64,000 nucleotides of DNA. It comes from Variovorax sp. RA8. GTDB taxonomy: Bacteria; Pseudomonadota; Gammaproteobacteria; Burkholderiales; Burkholderiaceae_C. The number at the start of each line of letters is the position of its first letter. The stretch's first letter is position 1. Positions 8,383 to 19,477 of this stretch are shown piece after piece. The notes under the pieces were generated by a model. That model saw only the letters and a program-made list of their open reading frames with translations. It ran no database searches and was not told the DNA's origin. Position numbers and translations under genes: made by a program. The stretch is from the NCBI RefSeq assembly GCF_901827175.1, contig NZ_LR594662.1, positions 3,844,001 through 3,908,000 on the forward strand. Reading direction: 5' to 3'.

Positions 8383-9903
8383 ATGACTGTGCAGTTTTCC
8401 AACGTAGGGATCATCGGAGCTGGCGCGATGGGGCGAGGCATCGCCCAGATCGCCGCCCAGGCCGGCAGCCAGGTGCTGCTGCTCGACAGCTTCGAAGGCG
8501 CCGCTGCCCGCGGCCGCCACGCCATCCTGGCCCAGTGGCAGAAATTGCATGAGAAGGGCAAGCTGGACGAGGCGCAGCGCGATGCGTTGTCGGCGCGCGT
8601 ACGTGCCGTCGATTCGATGCAGGCGCTCGCCGGGTGCGACTTGGTGATCGAGGCCGTGGTCGAGGACCTCGAGGTCAAGCGCCAGCTGTTTCGGGAACTC
8701 GAAGCGGTGGTGGCGCCCTCGGCCGCCCTGGCGACCAACACTTCCTCGCTCTCCGTCACGGCCATCGCCGCCGCGATGGCACGGCCACAGCGCATGGCGG
8801 GCTTCCACTTCTTCAACCCCGTGCCCCTGATGAAGGTGGTCGAGGTGGTGGCCGGCTTCAAGACCGAGCCCGAGCTTTGCCGGCAACTCGCCGGCTATGC
8901 CGCGCAGATGGGCCACACCGCGGTGCAGGCCAAGGACACGCCCGGCTTCATCGTCAACCACGCGGGGCGCGGCTATGGCACCGAAGCGTTGCGGATCGCC
9001 GGCGAGGGCGTGGCTGACTTCGCGACCATCGACCGCATCCTCAAGGACCAGGCGGGTTTCCGCCTCGGCCCCTTCGAGTTGCTGGACCTCACGGCGCTCG
9101 ACGTCTCCCACCCGGTAATGGAGTCGATCTACCGCCAGTACTACGAGGAACCGCGCTTCCGGCCGAGCGTGATCACCGCGCAACGGCTCGCGGCCGGTGC
9201 GCTCGGGCGCAAGACGGGAGAAGGTTTCTACCGCTATATCGACGGCGTCGCGCAGCAGGCGCCCGAACCGCCCGCGCCGGCGCTCGAAGGCTACCCGGCC
9301 GTCTGGGTCTCCCCGCGCGCGGCACGGCGGCCGGAGCTGCTGAAACTGGTGCACACGCTGGGCGCCCAGCTGGAGACCGGGGCTACGCCCTCCTCCGCTG
9401 CGCTGATTCTCGTCGCACCTCTGGGCTTCGACGTCACCACGGTGGCCGCGGTCGAGCGGCTCGATGCCACGCGCACGGTCGGCATCGACCTGACGGTGGA
9501 CGACGCCGCCACGAAGCGCCGCGTGCTCGCCACCAATCCTGCAACGCGGCACGACGTGCGCGAGACCGCCCATGCCTTGTTCGCACGCGACGGCAAGGCC
9601 GTGAGCGTGATCCGCGACAGCGGCGGTTTCGTCACCCAGCGCGTGATCGGCACCATCGTGAACATCGCGGCCGACATGTGCCAGCAGCAGGTCTGCTCGC
9701 CTGCCGATCTCGACGTGGCCGTGAAGCTGGGCCTCGGCTATCCGCAGGGCCCGCTGGCAATGGGTGACCTGTATGGCCCGACCAACGTGCTCGAAGTCCT
9801 GTTCAACCTGCAGACCGTGTACGGCGATCCGCGCTACCGCCCCAGCCCCTGGCTGCGACGCCGCGGCGCGCTGGGCCTGAGCCTCACCCATCCCGAAGCG
9901 TAG
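8383..9903 (+). CDS. 3-hydroxyacyl-CoA dehydrogenase (PaaH/PaaC type)
   Basis: A 506-aa NAD-dependent 3-hydroxyacyl-CoA dehydrogenase. The N-terminal Rossmann motif is GAGAMGRGIAQ (about residues 10-20). The catalytic His is in the GFHFFNPVPLMKVVEVV signature, and two C-terminal 3HCDH domains follow (the second near residue 400 onward, with GLGYPQGPLAMGD). The two-domain C-terminus and length match the phenylacetate-pathway enzyme, but general beta-oxidation use is equally possible. I take ATG 8383, ten codons inside a longer frame, because MTVQFSNVGIIG starts directly before the Rossmann strand. First gene of a five-gene plus-strand operon. Confidence 0.9.
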   Translation: MTVQFSNVGIIGAGAMGRGIAQIAAQAGSQVLLLDSFEGAAARGRHAILAQWQKLHEKGKLDEAQRDALSARVRAVDSMQALAGCDLVIEAVVEDLEVKRQLFRELEAVVAPSAALATNTSSLSVTAIAAAMARPQRMAGFHFFNPVPLMKVVEVVAGFKTEPELCRQLAGYAAQMGHTAVQAKDTPGFIVNHAGRGYGTEALRIAGEGVADFATIDRILKDQAGFRLGPFELLDLTALDVSHPVMESIYRQYYEEPRFRPSVITAQRLAAGALGRKTGEGFYRYIDGVAQQAPEPPAPALEGYPAVWVSPRAARRPELLKLVHTLGAQLETGATPSSAALILVAPLGFDVTTVAAVERLDATRTVGIDLTVDDAATKRRVLATNPATRHDVRETAHALFARDGKAVSVIRDSGGFVTQRVIGTIVNIAADMCQQQVCSPADLDVAVKLGLGYPQGPLAMGDLYGPTNVLEVLFNLQTVYGDPRYRPSPWLRRRGALGLSLTHPEA

Positions 9904-9917
9904 GAGACAAGCATCGA

Positions 9918-10697
9918 ATGAGCGCAGAACTGAAAAGCACGAGCGAAGGCCGCACCATGGTGCTCACGCTCTCCAACCCCTCGCAGCGCAACGCGCTCGG
10001 CCCCGAGATGTACGCCGCGGGCATCGAGGCGCTCAACGGCGCCGAGAACAGCGACGAGGTGCGCAGCGTGGTGCTGGTGGGCGAAGGCGCATGGTTCTGC
10101 GCCGGGGGGTCGCTGCAGCGCCTGTCGGCCAACCGCGAGCGCGAGCCCGCGGTGCAGGCCGAGAGCATCGAGGCGCTGCACAACTGGATCGACTCGATCC
10201 GCACCTTCCCCAAGCCGGTGATCGCGGCCGTCGAGGGCGCCGCCGCGGGCGCCGGCTTCTCGCTCGCCGTGGCCTGCGACTTCATCGTCGCGGCGCGCGA
10301 TGCGGTGTTCGCGGCCTCCTACAGCAGCGTGGCGCTGTCGCCGGACGGCGGCCTGAGCTGGCACCTGGCGCAGTCCCTGCCGAGCCAGATCGCAAGCGAA
10401 TGGCTGATGCTGGGCGGCCGCATCGACGCAGCGCGCCTGCACGCGCTCGGTCTGGTCAACGAGGTGACCGAGAGCGGCCAAGCCCTGTCGGCGGCGCTTG
10501 CCCTCGCCAACCGCCTCAATGCGCGTGCGCCCAACTCGCTGGCCAGCATCAAGGAGCTCCTCGGCGAGGCGCGCGGCGCCACGCTGGCCGCGCAGCTGTC
10601 GCAGGAGCGCGATCACTTCGTGCGAAACCTCCACCATCCCAACGCCGGCATCGGCATTGCCGCCTTTCTCGCCAAAGAGACGCCGCGCTACGAGTAA
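9918..10697 (+). CDS. Enoyl-CoA hydratase/isomerase, oxepin-CoA hydrolase (alternative) type
   Basis: A 259-aa crotonase-fold protein. The first oxyanion-hole motif is GAWFCAGGSLQRL (about residue 57) and the second is VEGAAAGAGFSLAVACDF (about residue 102). Sequences of this type are often annotated as alternative oxepin-CoA hydrolases in Comamonadaceae, which would tie it to phenylacetyl-CoA breakdown. No other paa genes are here, so a hydratase for another acyl-CoA is possible. It follows the hydroxyacyl-CoA dehydrogenase by 14 bases and precedes the Crp-type regulator by 55. Confidence 0.85.
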   Translation: MSAELKSTSEGRTMVLTLSNPSQRNALGPEMYAAGIEALNGAENSDEVRSVVLVGEGAWFCAGGSLQRLSANREREPAVQAESIEALHNWIDSIRTFPKPVIAAVEGAAAGAGFSLAVACDFIVAARDAVFAASYSSVALSPDGGLSWHLAQSLPSQIASEWLMLGGRIDAARLHALGLVNEVTESGQALSAALALANRLNARAPNSLASIKELLGEARGATLAAQLSQERDHFVRNLHHPNAGIGIAAFLAKETPRYE

Positions 10698-10752
10698 CGG
10701 CGCGTCGCTCGGGCGACAAGCCCGGGCATTCAAGTCACGCACAGGACAGTTC

Positions 10753-11475
10753 ATGGACGAGCCCATTCTTACCATCGAAGAACGAGAGGCGATCAATGGT
10801 GGTCGCTGGTTCTCTTCTCTTTCCCCCTCCCTGCGTCACGACATTCTTCGATGCACCTTCGTCAAGCGCTACAAGGACGGCGACCTGATCTGCGCGCGCG
10901 GCGATCCGCCCGAGCAGTGGATCGCCTGCGCCAAGGGCGCGGTGCGCGTGAGCTCGACCGCAGTGTCGGGCAAGCAAGTGACGCTGACCTACGTGGAACC
11001 CGGCATCTGGTTCGGCGACGTCGCAATATTCGACGGGGACCGGCGCACGCACGATGCCTATGCGCACGGCGACACCACGATCGTGTGCGTTGCGCGTGCC
11101 GATTTCCAGAAGATCCTCGCCAGCCACATCGAGCTCTACGAAGCGCTGATGCGGCTGCAGGCGCGGCGCATCCGGCAACTGTTCGGCCTGGTCGAGGACC
11201 TCAACACGCTGCCGTTGCGCGCCCGCCTCGCCAAGCAGCTCATCCACCTGGTGCGCAGCTATGGGGTGCCCAACCTCGCGGACGGCAGCCAGATGCGAAT
11301 CGGCCTGCACCTGGCGCAGGAGGAGCTGGCGCAGCTGCTGGGCGCCTCGCGCCAGCGCGTGAACCAGGAGCTCAAGGCGATGGAGCGCGAGCAGGCGATC
11401 CGCATCGAGCCCGGCGGCCTGGTGGTGCTGGACCGCGCGGCACTCATGCGCATCTCGGAAGCCGACGACCAATAA
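10753..11475 (+). CDS. Crp/Fnr family transcriptional regulator
   Basis: A 240-aa regulator. The cyclic-nucleotide-binding-type beta roll spans about residues 20-130 (KRYKDGDLICARGDPPEQW, then GIWFGDVAIFDG). A dimer helix follows, then a C-terminal HTH_Crp domain (AQEELAQLLGASRQRVNQELKAME, about 188-212). The N-terminal cysteine cluster of oxygen-sensing Fnr is absent. The effector-contact residues do not match E. coli CRP clearly, so the ligand is unknown. It is embedded between the acyl-CoA genes (55 bases after the hydratase, 17 before the kinase-fold gene) and probably controls this operon. Confidence 0.9.
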   Translation: MDEPILTIEEREAINGGRWFSSLSPSLRHDILRCTFVKRYKDGDLICARGDPPEQWIACAKGAVRVSSTAVSGKQVTLTYVEPGIWFGDVAIFDGDRRTHDAYAHGDTTIVCVARADFQKILASHIELYEALMRLQARRIRQLFGLVEDLNTLPLRARLAKQLIHLVRSYGVPNLADGSQMRIGLHLAQEELAQLLGASRQRVNQELKAMEREQAIRIEPGGLVVLDRAALMRISEADDQ

Positions 11476-11492
11476 CAGCGGAACCCAGAGAC

Positions 11493-12581
11493 ATGACCCA
11501 GGACTTCGACAACTTCGTCGGCACCCGCGCCGTTTCCAAGCAGCACGTCTTCGACATCGATGCGCTGACCGCCTGGCTGGAGACGAAGCTCGACGGCTTC
11601 AAGGGCCCGCTCACGGTCGAGATGTTCAAGGGTGGGCAGTCCAACCCGACCTACAAGCTCAGCACACCCACGCGGAGCTACGTGATGCGCGCCAAGCCGG
11701 GCCCGGTCGCCAAGCTGCTGCCCTCGGCGCATGCGATCGAGCGCGAGTTCAAGGTCATGAGCGGCCTGGCAGGCACCGACGTGCCGGTACCTCGCATGTA
11801 TTGCCTGTGCGAGGACGAGAGCATCATCGGCCGCGCCTTCTACCTGATGGAGTTCATGGAAGGCCGGGTGCTGTGGGACCAGTCCCTCCCGGGCATGAGC
11901 AATGCGGAGCGCACGGCCATCTACGACGAGATGAACCGCGTCATCGCCGCGTTGCACACCGTGAAGTTCGCCGAGCGCGGCCTGGCTGACTACGGCAAGC
12001 CGGGCAACTACTTCGAGCGCCAGATCGGCCGCTGGAGCAGGCAGTACGTGGCCTCAATCACCCAGCCCATCCCCGAGATGGACCGGCTGATGGAATGGTT
12101 GCCGCTCCACATGCCCGAGAGCGCGCGCGACGAGAAGATGATCTCCGTCGTGCACGGCGATTACCGGCTCGACAACCTCATGTTCCACGGCACCGAGCCG
12201 CGCGCCATCGCCGTGCTCGACTGGGAGCTGTCCACGCTGGGCCATCCGCTGGCCGACTTCAGCTATCACTGCATGTCCTGGCACATCGCGCCGGGCTCCT
12301 TCCGCGGCATCGGCGGCCTGGACCTGAAAAGCCTGGGCATCCCGACCGAGAGCGAGTACATCCGCAAGTACTGCGAGCGCACCGGGCTCACCACACCCGA
12401 GGCGCTGGCGCCCGACTGGAATTTCTACCAGGCCTACAACCTGTTCCGCATGGCGGCGATCCTGCAGGGCATCGCCAAGCGCGTCGAAGCGGGCACCGCA
12501 TCGAGCGAACAGGCCGTGGCCTCGGGCCGCGGCGCGCGGCCGATGGCCGAGATGGCCTGGCAGTTCGCGCAGCGGGCCTGA
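11493..12581 (+). CDS. APH-fold phosphotransferase (ACAD10/11 kinase-like, LvaA-like)
   Basis: A 362-aa protein of the aminoglycoside-phosphotransferase/choline-kinase fold. The nucleotide-loop region is [10 protein letters not shown] (about 48-57). The catalytic loop is [13 protein letters not shown] (HxD....N, about 217) and the metal-binding [14 protein letters not shown] follows near 240. This subfamily matches the kinase half of ACAD10/ACAD11 and LvaA of Pseudomonas putida, which phosphorylates 4-hydroxyacyl-CoA. An acyl-CoA dehydrogenase gene follows 38 bases later, as expected for that pathway. Antibiotic resistance is unlikely. The exact substrate is inferred. Confidence 0.85.
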   Translation: MTQDFDNFVGTRAVSKQHVFDIDALTAWLETKLDGFKGPLTVEMFKGGQSNPTYKLSTPTRSYVMRAKPGPVAKLLPSAHAIEREFKVMSGLAGTDVPVPRMYCLCEDESIIGRAFYLMEFMEGRVLWDQSLPGMSNAERTAIYDEMNRVIAALHTVKFAERGLADYGKPGNYFERQIGRWSRQYVASITQPIPEMDRLMEWLPLHMPESARDEKMISVVHGDYRLDNLMFHGTEPRAIAVLDWELSTLGHPLADFSYHCMSWHIAPGSFRGIGGLDLKSLGIPTESEYIRKYCERTGLTTPEALAPDWNFYQAYNLFRMAAILQGIAKRVEAGTASSEQAVASGRGARPMAEMAWQFAQRA

Positions 12582-12619
12582 CCCGGCCCCCGCCCTCACC
12601 TTATCCCACAGGAGACCCC

Positions 12620-13891
<1,272 letters not shown>

Positions 13892-13908
13892 CTGAAGCCA
13901 GGAACACC

Positions 13909-13932
13909 GCGGAACCGGCTTTGCCGGGCCGC
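13909..13932. terminator. Hairpin between convergent genes
   Basis: GCGG, AA, CCGGC, loop TTT, GCCGG, G, CCGC gives a GC-rich two-part stem in the 76-base gap between the acyl-CoA dehydrogenase and the convergent acetyltransferase gene. No U-tract is present on either strand, so it is only a candidate bidirectional terminator. Confidence 0.4.
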
Positions 13933-13967
13933 TGTGTCATGAAGTGAGCCAACCTGGGGTGGTCAGT

Positions 13968-14447
13968 TCACAGCTTCTTTTGCAGGAACATGGCCTCGCC
14001 GAAGGCCGGGTCGAGCTGGTAGTTGGCAAAGCCTTCGCGTACGTAAGCGCGCAGCGCGCTGTGGTTGGCCGACAGCACCTCCAGCGTGAGCTTGCAGGCG
14101 CCGCGCGCACGGGCCTCCTGCTCCACGCACGCCAGCATGCGCTGGGTGATGCGCTGGCCGCGATGCGTGGACAGCACGACCACGTCGTGCACGTTCACCA
14201 GCGGCTTGCAGGCGAAGGTGGAGAAGCCTTCGATGCAATTGACGAGGCCGACGGCCTGCTCGCCGTCGTAGGCCAGCACGCTGAAGGCCTGCGGCCGCGC
14301 GGCCAGCGCCCCGGGCAAGCCAGCAAGCACCGCCGGCGCCAACGGCGTTCCGCCGCCGGCCGGATCGCGCGCGTAGCTGTCCAGCAGCTCGATCAGCGCA
14401 CGCGCATGCACCGGATTGCGGTAGTCCGCGAGCAGGACCTCGATCAC
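13968..14447 (-). CDS. GNAT family N-acetyltransferase
   Basis: A 159-aa protein of the GNAT fold. It shows the acetyl-CoA-binding motif A in [28 protein letters not shown] and the motif B region [19 protein letters not shown]. The start is GTG 14447, whose GTGA overlaps the glmM stop codon by four bases, giving tight translational coupling. Longer in-frame extensions run into glmM and are rejected. The substrate is unknown. Its position after glmM is suggestive of, but does not show, a link to amino-sugar metabolism. Confidence 0.82.
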   Translation of the reverse strand: MIEVLLADYRNPVHARALIELLDSYARDPAGGGTPLAPAVLAGLPGALAARPQAFSVLAYDGEQAVGLVNCIEGFSTFACKPLVNVHDVVVLSTHRGQRITQRMLACVEQEARARGACKLTLEVLSANHSALRAYVREGFANYQLDPAFGEAMFLQKKL

Positions 14448-15787
14448 GCCGCCGACCCTGCTGTCACCGCCGCAGCCAGGCGCTTCGCGCAGGCTTCGGC
14501 TTGCGCCGCATCGCGCGCCTCCACCATCACGCGCAGCAGCGGCTCCGTGCCGCTCGCGCGGATCAGCACGCGGCCTGCATCGCCCAGTTCGGCCTCGGTA
14601 CGCCAGATCTCGGCAGCGAGTGTCTTGTTGGCCATCCACTCCTGATCGCCGGTCAAGCGCACATTGATGAGCGTCTGCGGGAACAGCGTGAGATCGGCCA
14701 GCAGCTCGCCCACCTTCTTGCCGCTGCGCTGGCAGGCCTGCAGCACCTGCAGTGCGCTCACGATGCCGTCGCCGGTGGTGTGGCGGTCCAGCGCCAGCAG
14801 ATGGCCGGAGCCTTCGCCGCCCAGCAGCCAGTGGCGCTTCTCCAGCTCTTCCAGCACATAGCGGTCGCCCACGCGCGCTCGCACCAGCTCGATGCCCTGT
14901 CCGCGCAGCGCATTTTCCACGGCCTTGTTGGTCATCAGCGTGCCGACGACGCCGACCAGCTTCTCGCCGCGGGTGATGCGCTCCATCGCCATCAGGTAGA
15001 GCAGTTCGTCGCCGTTGAACAAGCGGCCGGTCGCATCGATCAACTGCAGCCGGTCGGCATCGCCGTCCAGCGCGATGCCGTAGTCGGCGCCGTGGGCCCG
15101 CACCGCGTCGATCAGCGCCTGGGGGTGCGTGGCGCCCACGTCCTTGTTGATGTTGAGGCCGTCCGGCGCACAGCCGATGCTGATCACATCCGCGCCGAGT
15201 TCGTGGAAGACGTTCGGCGCCACCTGGTAGGCCGCGCCATGCGCGCCGTCCACGACCAGCTTGAGGCCGCGCAGCGTGAGGTCATTGGCGAAGGTGCTCT
15301 TGCAGAATTCGATGTAGCGGCCCGGCGCGTCGTTGAGGCGGCGCGCCTTGCCGAGCTGGGCGGAGTCGGCCCAGGAGGGCGCCTCCTCCAGCGCGGCCTC
15401 GACCGCGAGCTCCCATTCGTCACTGAGCTTGGTGCCCTGGGCGCTGAAGAACTTGATGCCGTTGTCCGGATAGGCGTTGTGGCTGGCGCTGATCACCACC
15501 CCGAGGCTGGCGCGCTGGGCACGCGTCAGGTAGGCCACCCCGGGCGTCGGCAGCGGCCCCAGCAGCACCACGTCCACCCCAGCGGAATTGAAGCCGGACT
15601 CGAGCGCCGACTCGAGCATGTAGCCGGAGATGCGCGTGTCCTTGCCGATCAGCACCGACGGGCGCGACTCGGTCTTCTTGAGCACCCGGCCGACCGCGTG
15701 CGCGAGGCGCAGCACGAAGTCCGGCGTGATCGGCGCCTGGCCGACCGTGCCGCGGATCCCATCGGTGCCGAAGTATCGTCTTGTCAT
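14444..15787 (-). CDS. glmM: Phosphoglucosamine mutase
   Basis: Converts glucosamine-6-phosphate to glucosamine-1-phosphate for UDP-GlcNAc, and so peptidoglycan and LPS. 447 aa, the normal length. The active-site phosphoserine is S102 in [12 protein letters not shown]. The metal loop is DGDADR, and the C-terminal phosphate-binding [12 protein letters not shown] is intact. The ATG overlaps the folP stop by four bases (ATGA), and its own stop overlaps the GNAT gene start the same way. The folP-glmM order is the same as in E. coli. Confidence 0.96.
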   Translation of the reverse strand: MTRRYFGTDGIRGTVGQAPITPDFVLRLAHAVGRVLKKTESRPSVLIGKDTRISGYMLESALESGFNSAGVDVVLLGPLPTPGVAYLTRAQRASLGVVISASHNAYPDNGIKFFSAQGTKLSDEWELAVEAALEEAPSWADSAQLGKARRLNDAPGRYIEFCKSTFANDLTLRGLKLVVDGAHGAAYQVAPNVFHELGADVISIGCAPDGLNINKDVGATHPQALIDAVRAHGADYGIALDGDADRLQLIDATGRLFNGDELLYLMAMERITRGEKLVGVVGTLMTNKAVENALRGQGIELVRARVGDRYVLEELEKRHWLLGGEGSGHLLALDRHTTGDGIVSALQVLQACQRSGKKVGELLADLTLFPQTLINVRLTGDQEWMANKTLAAEIWRTEAELGDAGRVLIRASGTEPLLRVMVEARDAAQAEACAKRLAAAVTAGSAA

Positions 15788-16644
15788 GGTTGGAACTCCT
15801 GTCCCTGTTGTTCTGATTTCATTGCCCGCCAGACGGCCAGCGCCGCCACGGTTTCGCGCACATCATGCACGCGCACGATCGCTGCCCCGCGCTCGACCGC
15901 CAGCACAGCGGCCGCGATGCTCGGCGCCACGCGCCCGGCTGCCGCCTCGATGCCGGTGACAGCGCCCAGCGAGGACTTGCGCGACCAGCCGACGAGGAGC
16001 GGCCACCCGGCGGCCAGCAATTCCTGCTGTTGGGCCAGCAGGGCGAAATTCTGCGCCACGGTCTTGCCGAAGCCGATGCCCGGGTCGAGCGTGATGCGCT
16101 CGGGCGCGACCTTCAGGGCCAGCAGCGCCCGCGCCTGTTCCTCGAGAAAGGCGCGCACGGCGGGAACGACATCGCCTTCCATCGGCGCCGCCTGCATGGT
16201 CTGCGGATCGCGATGCATGTGCATCAGGCAGATGCCGCAGCCTGGATGGGTTGCCACCGCCGCACGCGCCCCTGGCCGGCGCAGCGCCCAGATGTCGTTG
16301 ACGATGTCGGCACCGAGGTCCAGCACCGCGCGCATGACTTCGGGCTTGTAGGTATCGACCGAGACCGGCACCTGCAGCTTCACCGCCTCGCGCACCACCG
16401 GCACCACGCGCGCGAGTTCCTCGTCCAGCGGCACGGCCGGACTGCCGGGCCGCGTGGACTCGCCACCGATGTCGAGGATATCGGCCCCCTCTTCCACCAG
16501 CCGGACGCAATGGCGCAGCGCCGCCTCGGTCGAGGAATGCGCACCGCCATCGGAAAAGGAATCGGGTGTGACGTTGACGATGCCCATCACGCGCGGCTGC
16601 GCGAGATCGATCTCGAAGCGGGTGGTGCGCCATCTCCTCGTCAT
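15784..16644 (-). CDS. folP: Dihydropteroate synthase
   Basis: Folate-pathway enzyme joining p-aminobenzoate to dihydropterin pyrophosphate, and the target of sulfonamides. 286 aa. Signature regions are [15 protein letters not shown] near the N-terminus, [10 protein letters not shown], and [13 protein letters not shown]-barrel ending in VHDVRET (the R-H region) follows. ATG 16644 has no clear ribosome binding site and lies only 18 bases after the U-tract of a terminator behind ftsH. Expression therefore depends on read-through or on a promoter not visible to me. Overlaps glmM by four bases. Confidence 0.95.
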   Translation of the reverse strand: MTRRWRTTRFEIDLAQPRVMGIVNVTPDSFSDGGAHSSTEAALRHCVRLVEEGADILDIGGESTRPGSPAVPLDEELARVVPVVREAVKLQVPVSVDTYKPEVMRAVLDLGADIVNDIWALRRPGARAAVATHPGCGICLMHMHRDPQTMQAAPMEGDVVPAVRAFLEEQARALLALKVAPERITLDPGIGFGKTVAQNFALLAQQQELLAAGWPLLVGWSRKSSLGAVTGIEAAAGRVAPSIAAAVLAVERGAAIVRVHDVRETVAALAVWRAMKSEQQGQEFQP

Positions 16645-16662
16645 GCAAGCCGTCCGGAAATG

Positions 16663-16685
16663 AAAAACGGGGCCAGAGGCCCCGT
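16663..16685 (-). terminator. Intrinsic terminator between ftsH and folP
   Basis: On the minus strand ACGGGGCC, loop TCT, GGCCCCGT is followed directly by a run of Ts (AAAAA at 16663-16667 on the plus strand). It is a strong rho-independent terminator 21 bases after the ftsH stop. The folP start codon comes only 18 bases after it. Confidence 0.88.
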
Positions 16686-16705
16686 CGATCGCCCGAGCTT
16701 CATGC

Positions 16706-18622
16706 TCAGGCGGCAGTGGGCGCCGGGTCGGGATTCACCGTCGGCGCGCCACCGCTGCCACCGCTGCCCGAAGGCGGGGTGCGCGGCGTCCAGTCCTTGG
16801 GCGGACGTGGCTCGCGGCCGGCCATGATGTCGTCGATCTGCTCGGTGTCGATGGTTTCCCATTCGAGCAGGGCCTTGGCCATCGCGTGCATCTTGTCGCT
16901 GTTCTCCTCGATCAGGCGGCGCGCCAGGGCGTACTGCTCGTCGATGATGCGGCGGACCTCGGCGTCGACCTTCTGCATGGTCGACTCGCTCATGTTGGTG
17001 GTCTTGGTGACCGAGCGGCCGAGGAAGACTTCGCCTTCGTTCTCCGCATACACCATCGGGCCCAGTGACTCGGTCATGCCGTAGCGCATCACCATGTCGC
17101 GCGCGATCTGCGTGGCGCGCTCGAAGTCGTTGCTCGCGCCGGTGGTCATCTGGTGCATGAACACTTCTTCGGCGATACGGCCGCCGAACAGCATGCTGAT
17201 CTGGTTCAGCATGTACTCGCGGTCGTAGCTGTAGCGGTCCTGCGCAGGCAGGCTCATCGTCACGCCCAGCGCACGGCCGCGCGGGATGATGGTGACCTTG
17301 TGCACCGGGTCGCACTTGGGCAGCAGCTTGCCGATGAGTGCGTGGCCGGACTCGTGGTAGGCCGTGTTGCGGCGCTCTTCCTCGGGCATCACCATGCTCT
17401 TGCGCTCGGGGCCCATGAAGATCTTGTCCTTGGCCTTCTCGAAGTCCTGCATCTCGACCACCCGCGCATTGCGGCGCGCGGCCATCAGCGCTGCCTCGTT
17501 GCACAGGTTGGCCAGGTCGGCGCCCGACATGCCCGGCGTGCCGCGCGCGATGATGCTCGGGTTCACGTCCTGGCCCAGCGGGACCTTGCGCATGTGCACG
17601 TTGAGGATCTGCTCGCGCCCGCGGATGTCGGGCAGCGTCACGTAGACCTGGCGGTCGAAGCGACCCGGGCGCAGCAGCGCGGCGTCGAGGATGTCGGGGC
17701 GGTTGGTGGCCGCGACCACGATCACGCCGAGGTTGGTCTCGAACCCGTCCATTTCGACCAGCATCTGGTTCAAGGTCTGCTCGCGCTCGTCGTTGCCGCC
17801 GCCGAGGCCCGCGCCGCGCTGGCGACCGACCGCATCGATTTCATCGATGAAGATGATGCACGGAGCATTTTTCTTGGCGTTCTCGAACATGTCGCGCACG
17901 CGGGCCGCGCCCACGCCGACGAACATCTCGACGAAGTCGGAGCCGGAAATCGAGAAGAACGGGACCTTGGCTTCGCCGGCGATGCCCTTGGCAAGCAGCG
18001 TCTTGCCGGTGCCGGGAGGGCCCACCAGCAGCAAGCCGCGCGGAATGCGGCCGCCGAGCTTCTGGAACTTGGCCGGGTCCTTCAGGAAATCGACGACTTC
18101 CTTCACTTCCTCCTTGGCTTCGTCGCAGCCCGCCACGTCGGCGAAGGTGACCTGGTTGTTGTTCTCGTCGAGCATGCGGGCCTTGCTCTTGCCGAAGCTG
18201 AAGGCACCGCCCTTGCCGCCGCCCTGCATCTGCCGCATGAAGTAGACCCAGACGCCGATCAGGAGCAGCATCGGCCCCCAGCTCACCAGCAAGGTCATGA
18301 GCAGCGAGCCCTCTTCGCGCGGCTTGACGTCGAACTTGACGTTGTTGGCGATCAGGTCGCCGACCAGGCCGCGGTCGAGGTAGGTGGCGGTCGTGCGGAT
18401 CTTGCGGTCGTCGTTGGTGATCGCAACGATCTCGCTGCCGCCCTGTCCTTCCTGGATGGTGGCGCTCTTGATGCGATTGCTGCGAACCTCTTCGAGGAAG
18501 TCGGAATAACCGATGTTGCCGGCACCGGCGACACCGCGGGTGTCGAACTGCTTGAACACAGTGAACAACACCATCGCGATGACCAGCCAGACGGCGACCT
18601 TGGAAAACCACTGATTGTTCAA
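16706..18622 (-). CDS. ftsH: ATP-dependent zinc metalloprotease FtsH
   Basis: Inner-membrane AAA+ protease for quality control and regulated proteolysis (LpxC and sigma-32 in E. coli). 638 aa. Two membrane helices lie near residues 8-24 and 110-128. Walker A GPPGTGKT is at 201-208, and the zinc motif HESGH has H423 and H427. The C-terminus is a Pro/Gly-rich tail. I place the start at TTG 18622 because GGAG lies five bases upstream and the protein then begins with the expected [11 protein letters not shown]. The longer 658-aa reading adds a non-conserved leader. A sigma-32-like promoter lies upstream. Confidence 0.96.
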   Translation of the reverse strand: MNNQWFSKVAVWLVIAMVLFTVFKQFDTRGVAGAGNIGYSDFLEEVRSNRIKSATIQEGQGGSEIVAITNDDRKIRTTATYLDRGLVGDLIANNVKFDVKPREEGSLLMTLLVSWGPMLLLIGVWVYFMRQMQGGGKGGAFSFGKSKARMLDENNNQVTFADVAGCDEAKEEVKEVVDFLKDPAKFQKLGGRIPRGLLLVGPPGTGKTLLAKGIAGEAKVPFFSISGSDFVEMFVGVGAARVRDMFENAKKNAPCIIFIDEIDAVGRQRGAGLGGGNDEREQTLNQMLVEMDGFETNLGVIVVAATNRPDILDAALLRPGRFDRQVYVTLPDIRGREQILNVHMRKVPLGQDVNPSIIARGTPGMSGADLANLCNEAALMAARRNARVVEMQDFEKAKDKIFMGPERKSMVMPEEERRNTAYHESGHALIGKLLPKCDPVHKVTIIPRGRALGVTMSLPAQDRYSYDREYMLNQISMLFGGRIAEEVFMHQMTTGASNDFERATQIARDMVMRYGMTESLGPMVYAENEGEVFLGRSVTKTTNMSESTMQKVDAEVRRIIDEQYALARRLIEENSDKMHAMAKALLEWETIDTEQIDDIMAGREPRPPKDWTPRTPPSGSGGSGGAPTVNPDPAPTAA

Positions 18623-18680
18623 ACGAAACTCCAGTCGAAAGCGCGTGGTACGGAAAAACAAAGAACGCGCTAGGGCACGC

Positions 18681-18708
18681 AATTGGCGCTCATTTTAGGC
18701 TTTTCAAG
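18681..18708 (-). promoter_or_regulatory. Sigma-32-like (heat-shock) promoter for ftsH
   Basis: On the minus strand CTTGAA (18703-18708) is followed after 14 bases by CGCCAATT (18681-18688). This compares with the heat-shock consensus CTTGAAA, spacer 11-16, CCCCATNT (five of the seven defined -10 bases match). It lies about 60 bases upstream of the ftsH TTG and downstream of the rlmE stop, so ftsH can be induced apart from rlmE. FtsH is heat-inducible in E. coli. The site here is a sequence match only. Confidence 0.55.
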
Positions 18709-18788
18709 GTGCGAAATGCCGGATTTTCCCTATAGCAGCCATAGGACGCGCACGGGTTTGAGCCTGAATGCCCACCGCCCGCCGCGTT

Positions 18789-19457
18789 TCAATTCGTATC
18801 TACGGACTTGATCCCGATACCAACCATGAAGGTTTCGGCGGATTTGTCGCGCGAGGCTTTGGGCTTGATGGGTTTCACGACCCGAAAATTTGCCTTGAAC
18901 AGCCGGGTCAGCTCCGCGTAGCCGCTGCCGTGGAAAAGCTTGGCAACCAGCGCGCCTTCGGGCTTCATGTGGTGGCGAGCGAAGTCGATGGCAAGCTCGA
19001 TCAGATGGCTAATGCGCGCGGCGTCCGCCGACGCGATGCCGGACAGGTTGGGCGCCATGTCCGATACGACCACATCGGCCCGGCGGCCCGCCATGGCCTC
19101 CTCGAGCCGCGCCAGCACCTCGGCCTCGCGGAAGTCGCCCTGCAGGAAGGTCACGCCCTCGATCGGTTCCATCGGAAGGATGTCGAGCGCGATGATGGTC
19201 CCCTCCAGCTGCCCCGCCGCTGCACCGCCCGGCGATAGCTTGCGGCGCGCGTACTGGCTCCAGGCGCCCGGTGTCGAACCCAGGTCCACCACCAACTGGC
19301 CCGGGCGGATCAGGCCGAGCGCCTCGTCGATCTCCTTGAGCTTGTAGGCCGCGCGCGCCCGGTAGCCCTCTTTCGTGGCCAACTTGACGTAGGGATCGTT
19401 CACATGGTCGTGCAGCCACGCACGATTGACCTTGCTGCTCTTGGGTTTGGGGTTCAT
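18789..19457 (-). CDS. rlmE: 23S rRNA (uridine-2552-2'-O)-methyltransferase RlmE
   Basis: FtsJ/RrmJ-type SAM-dependent methylase that modifies U2552 in the ribosomal A loop late in 50S assembly. About 222 aa. The SAM-binding segment is [15 protein letters not shown]. Catalytic-tetrad regions are visible in RSAYKL-like [21 protein letters not shown] and [13 protein letters not shown] 19457 (MNPKPKSSK) is preferred over an in-frame GTG six bases upstream. It is followed by ftsH as in E. coli and is divergent from yhbY across only 20 bases. Confidence 0.95.
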   Translation of the reverse strand: MNPKPKSSKVNRAWLHDHVNDPYVKLATKEGYRARAAYKLKEIDEALGLIRPGQLVVDLGSTPGAWSQYARRKLSPGGAAAGQLEGTIIALDILPMEPIEGVTFLQGDFREAEVLARLEEAMAGRRADVVVSDMAPNLSGIASADAARISHLIELAIDFARHHMKPEGALVAKLFHGSGYAELTRLFKANFRVVKPIKPKASRDKSAETFMVGIGIKSVDTN

Positions 19458-19477
19458 CGACACTCGATAATACGGGG

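Noticed and set aside
11493..12581. Aminoglycoside resistance phosphotransferase
   Set aside because: The fold is shared, but the operon context and the [19 protein letters not shown] signatures fit the ACAD10/11-like kinase group and not resistance enzymes.
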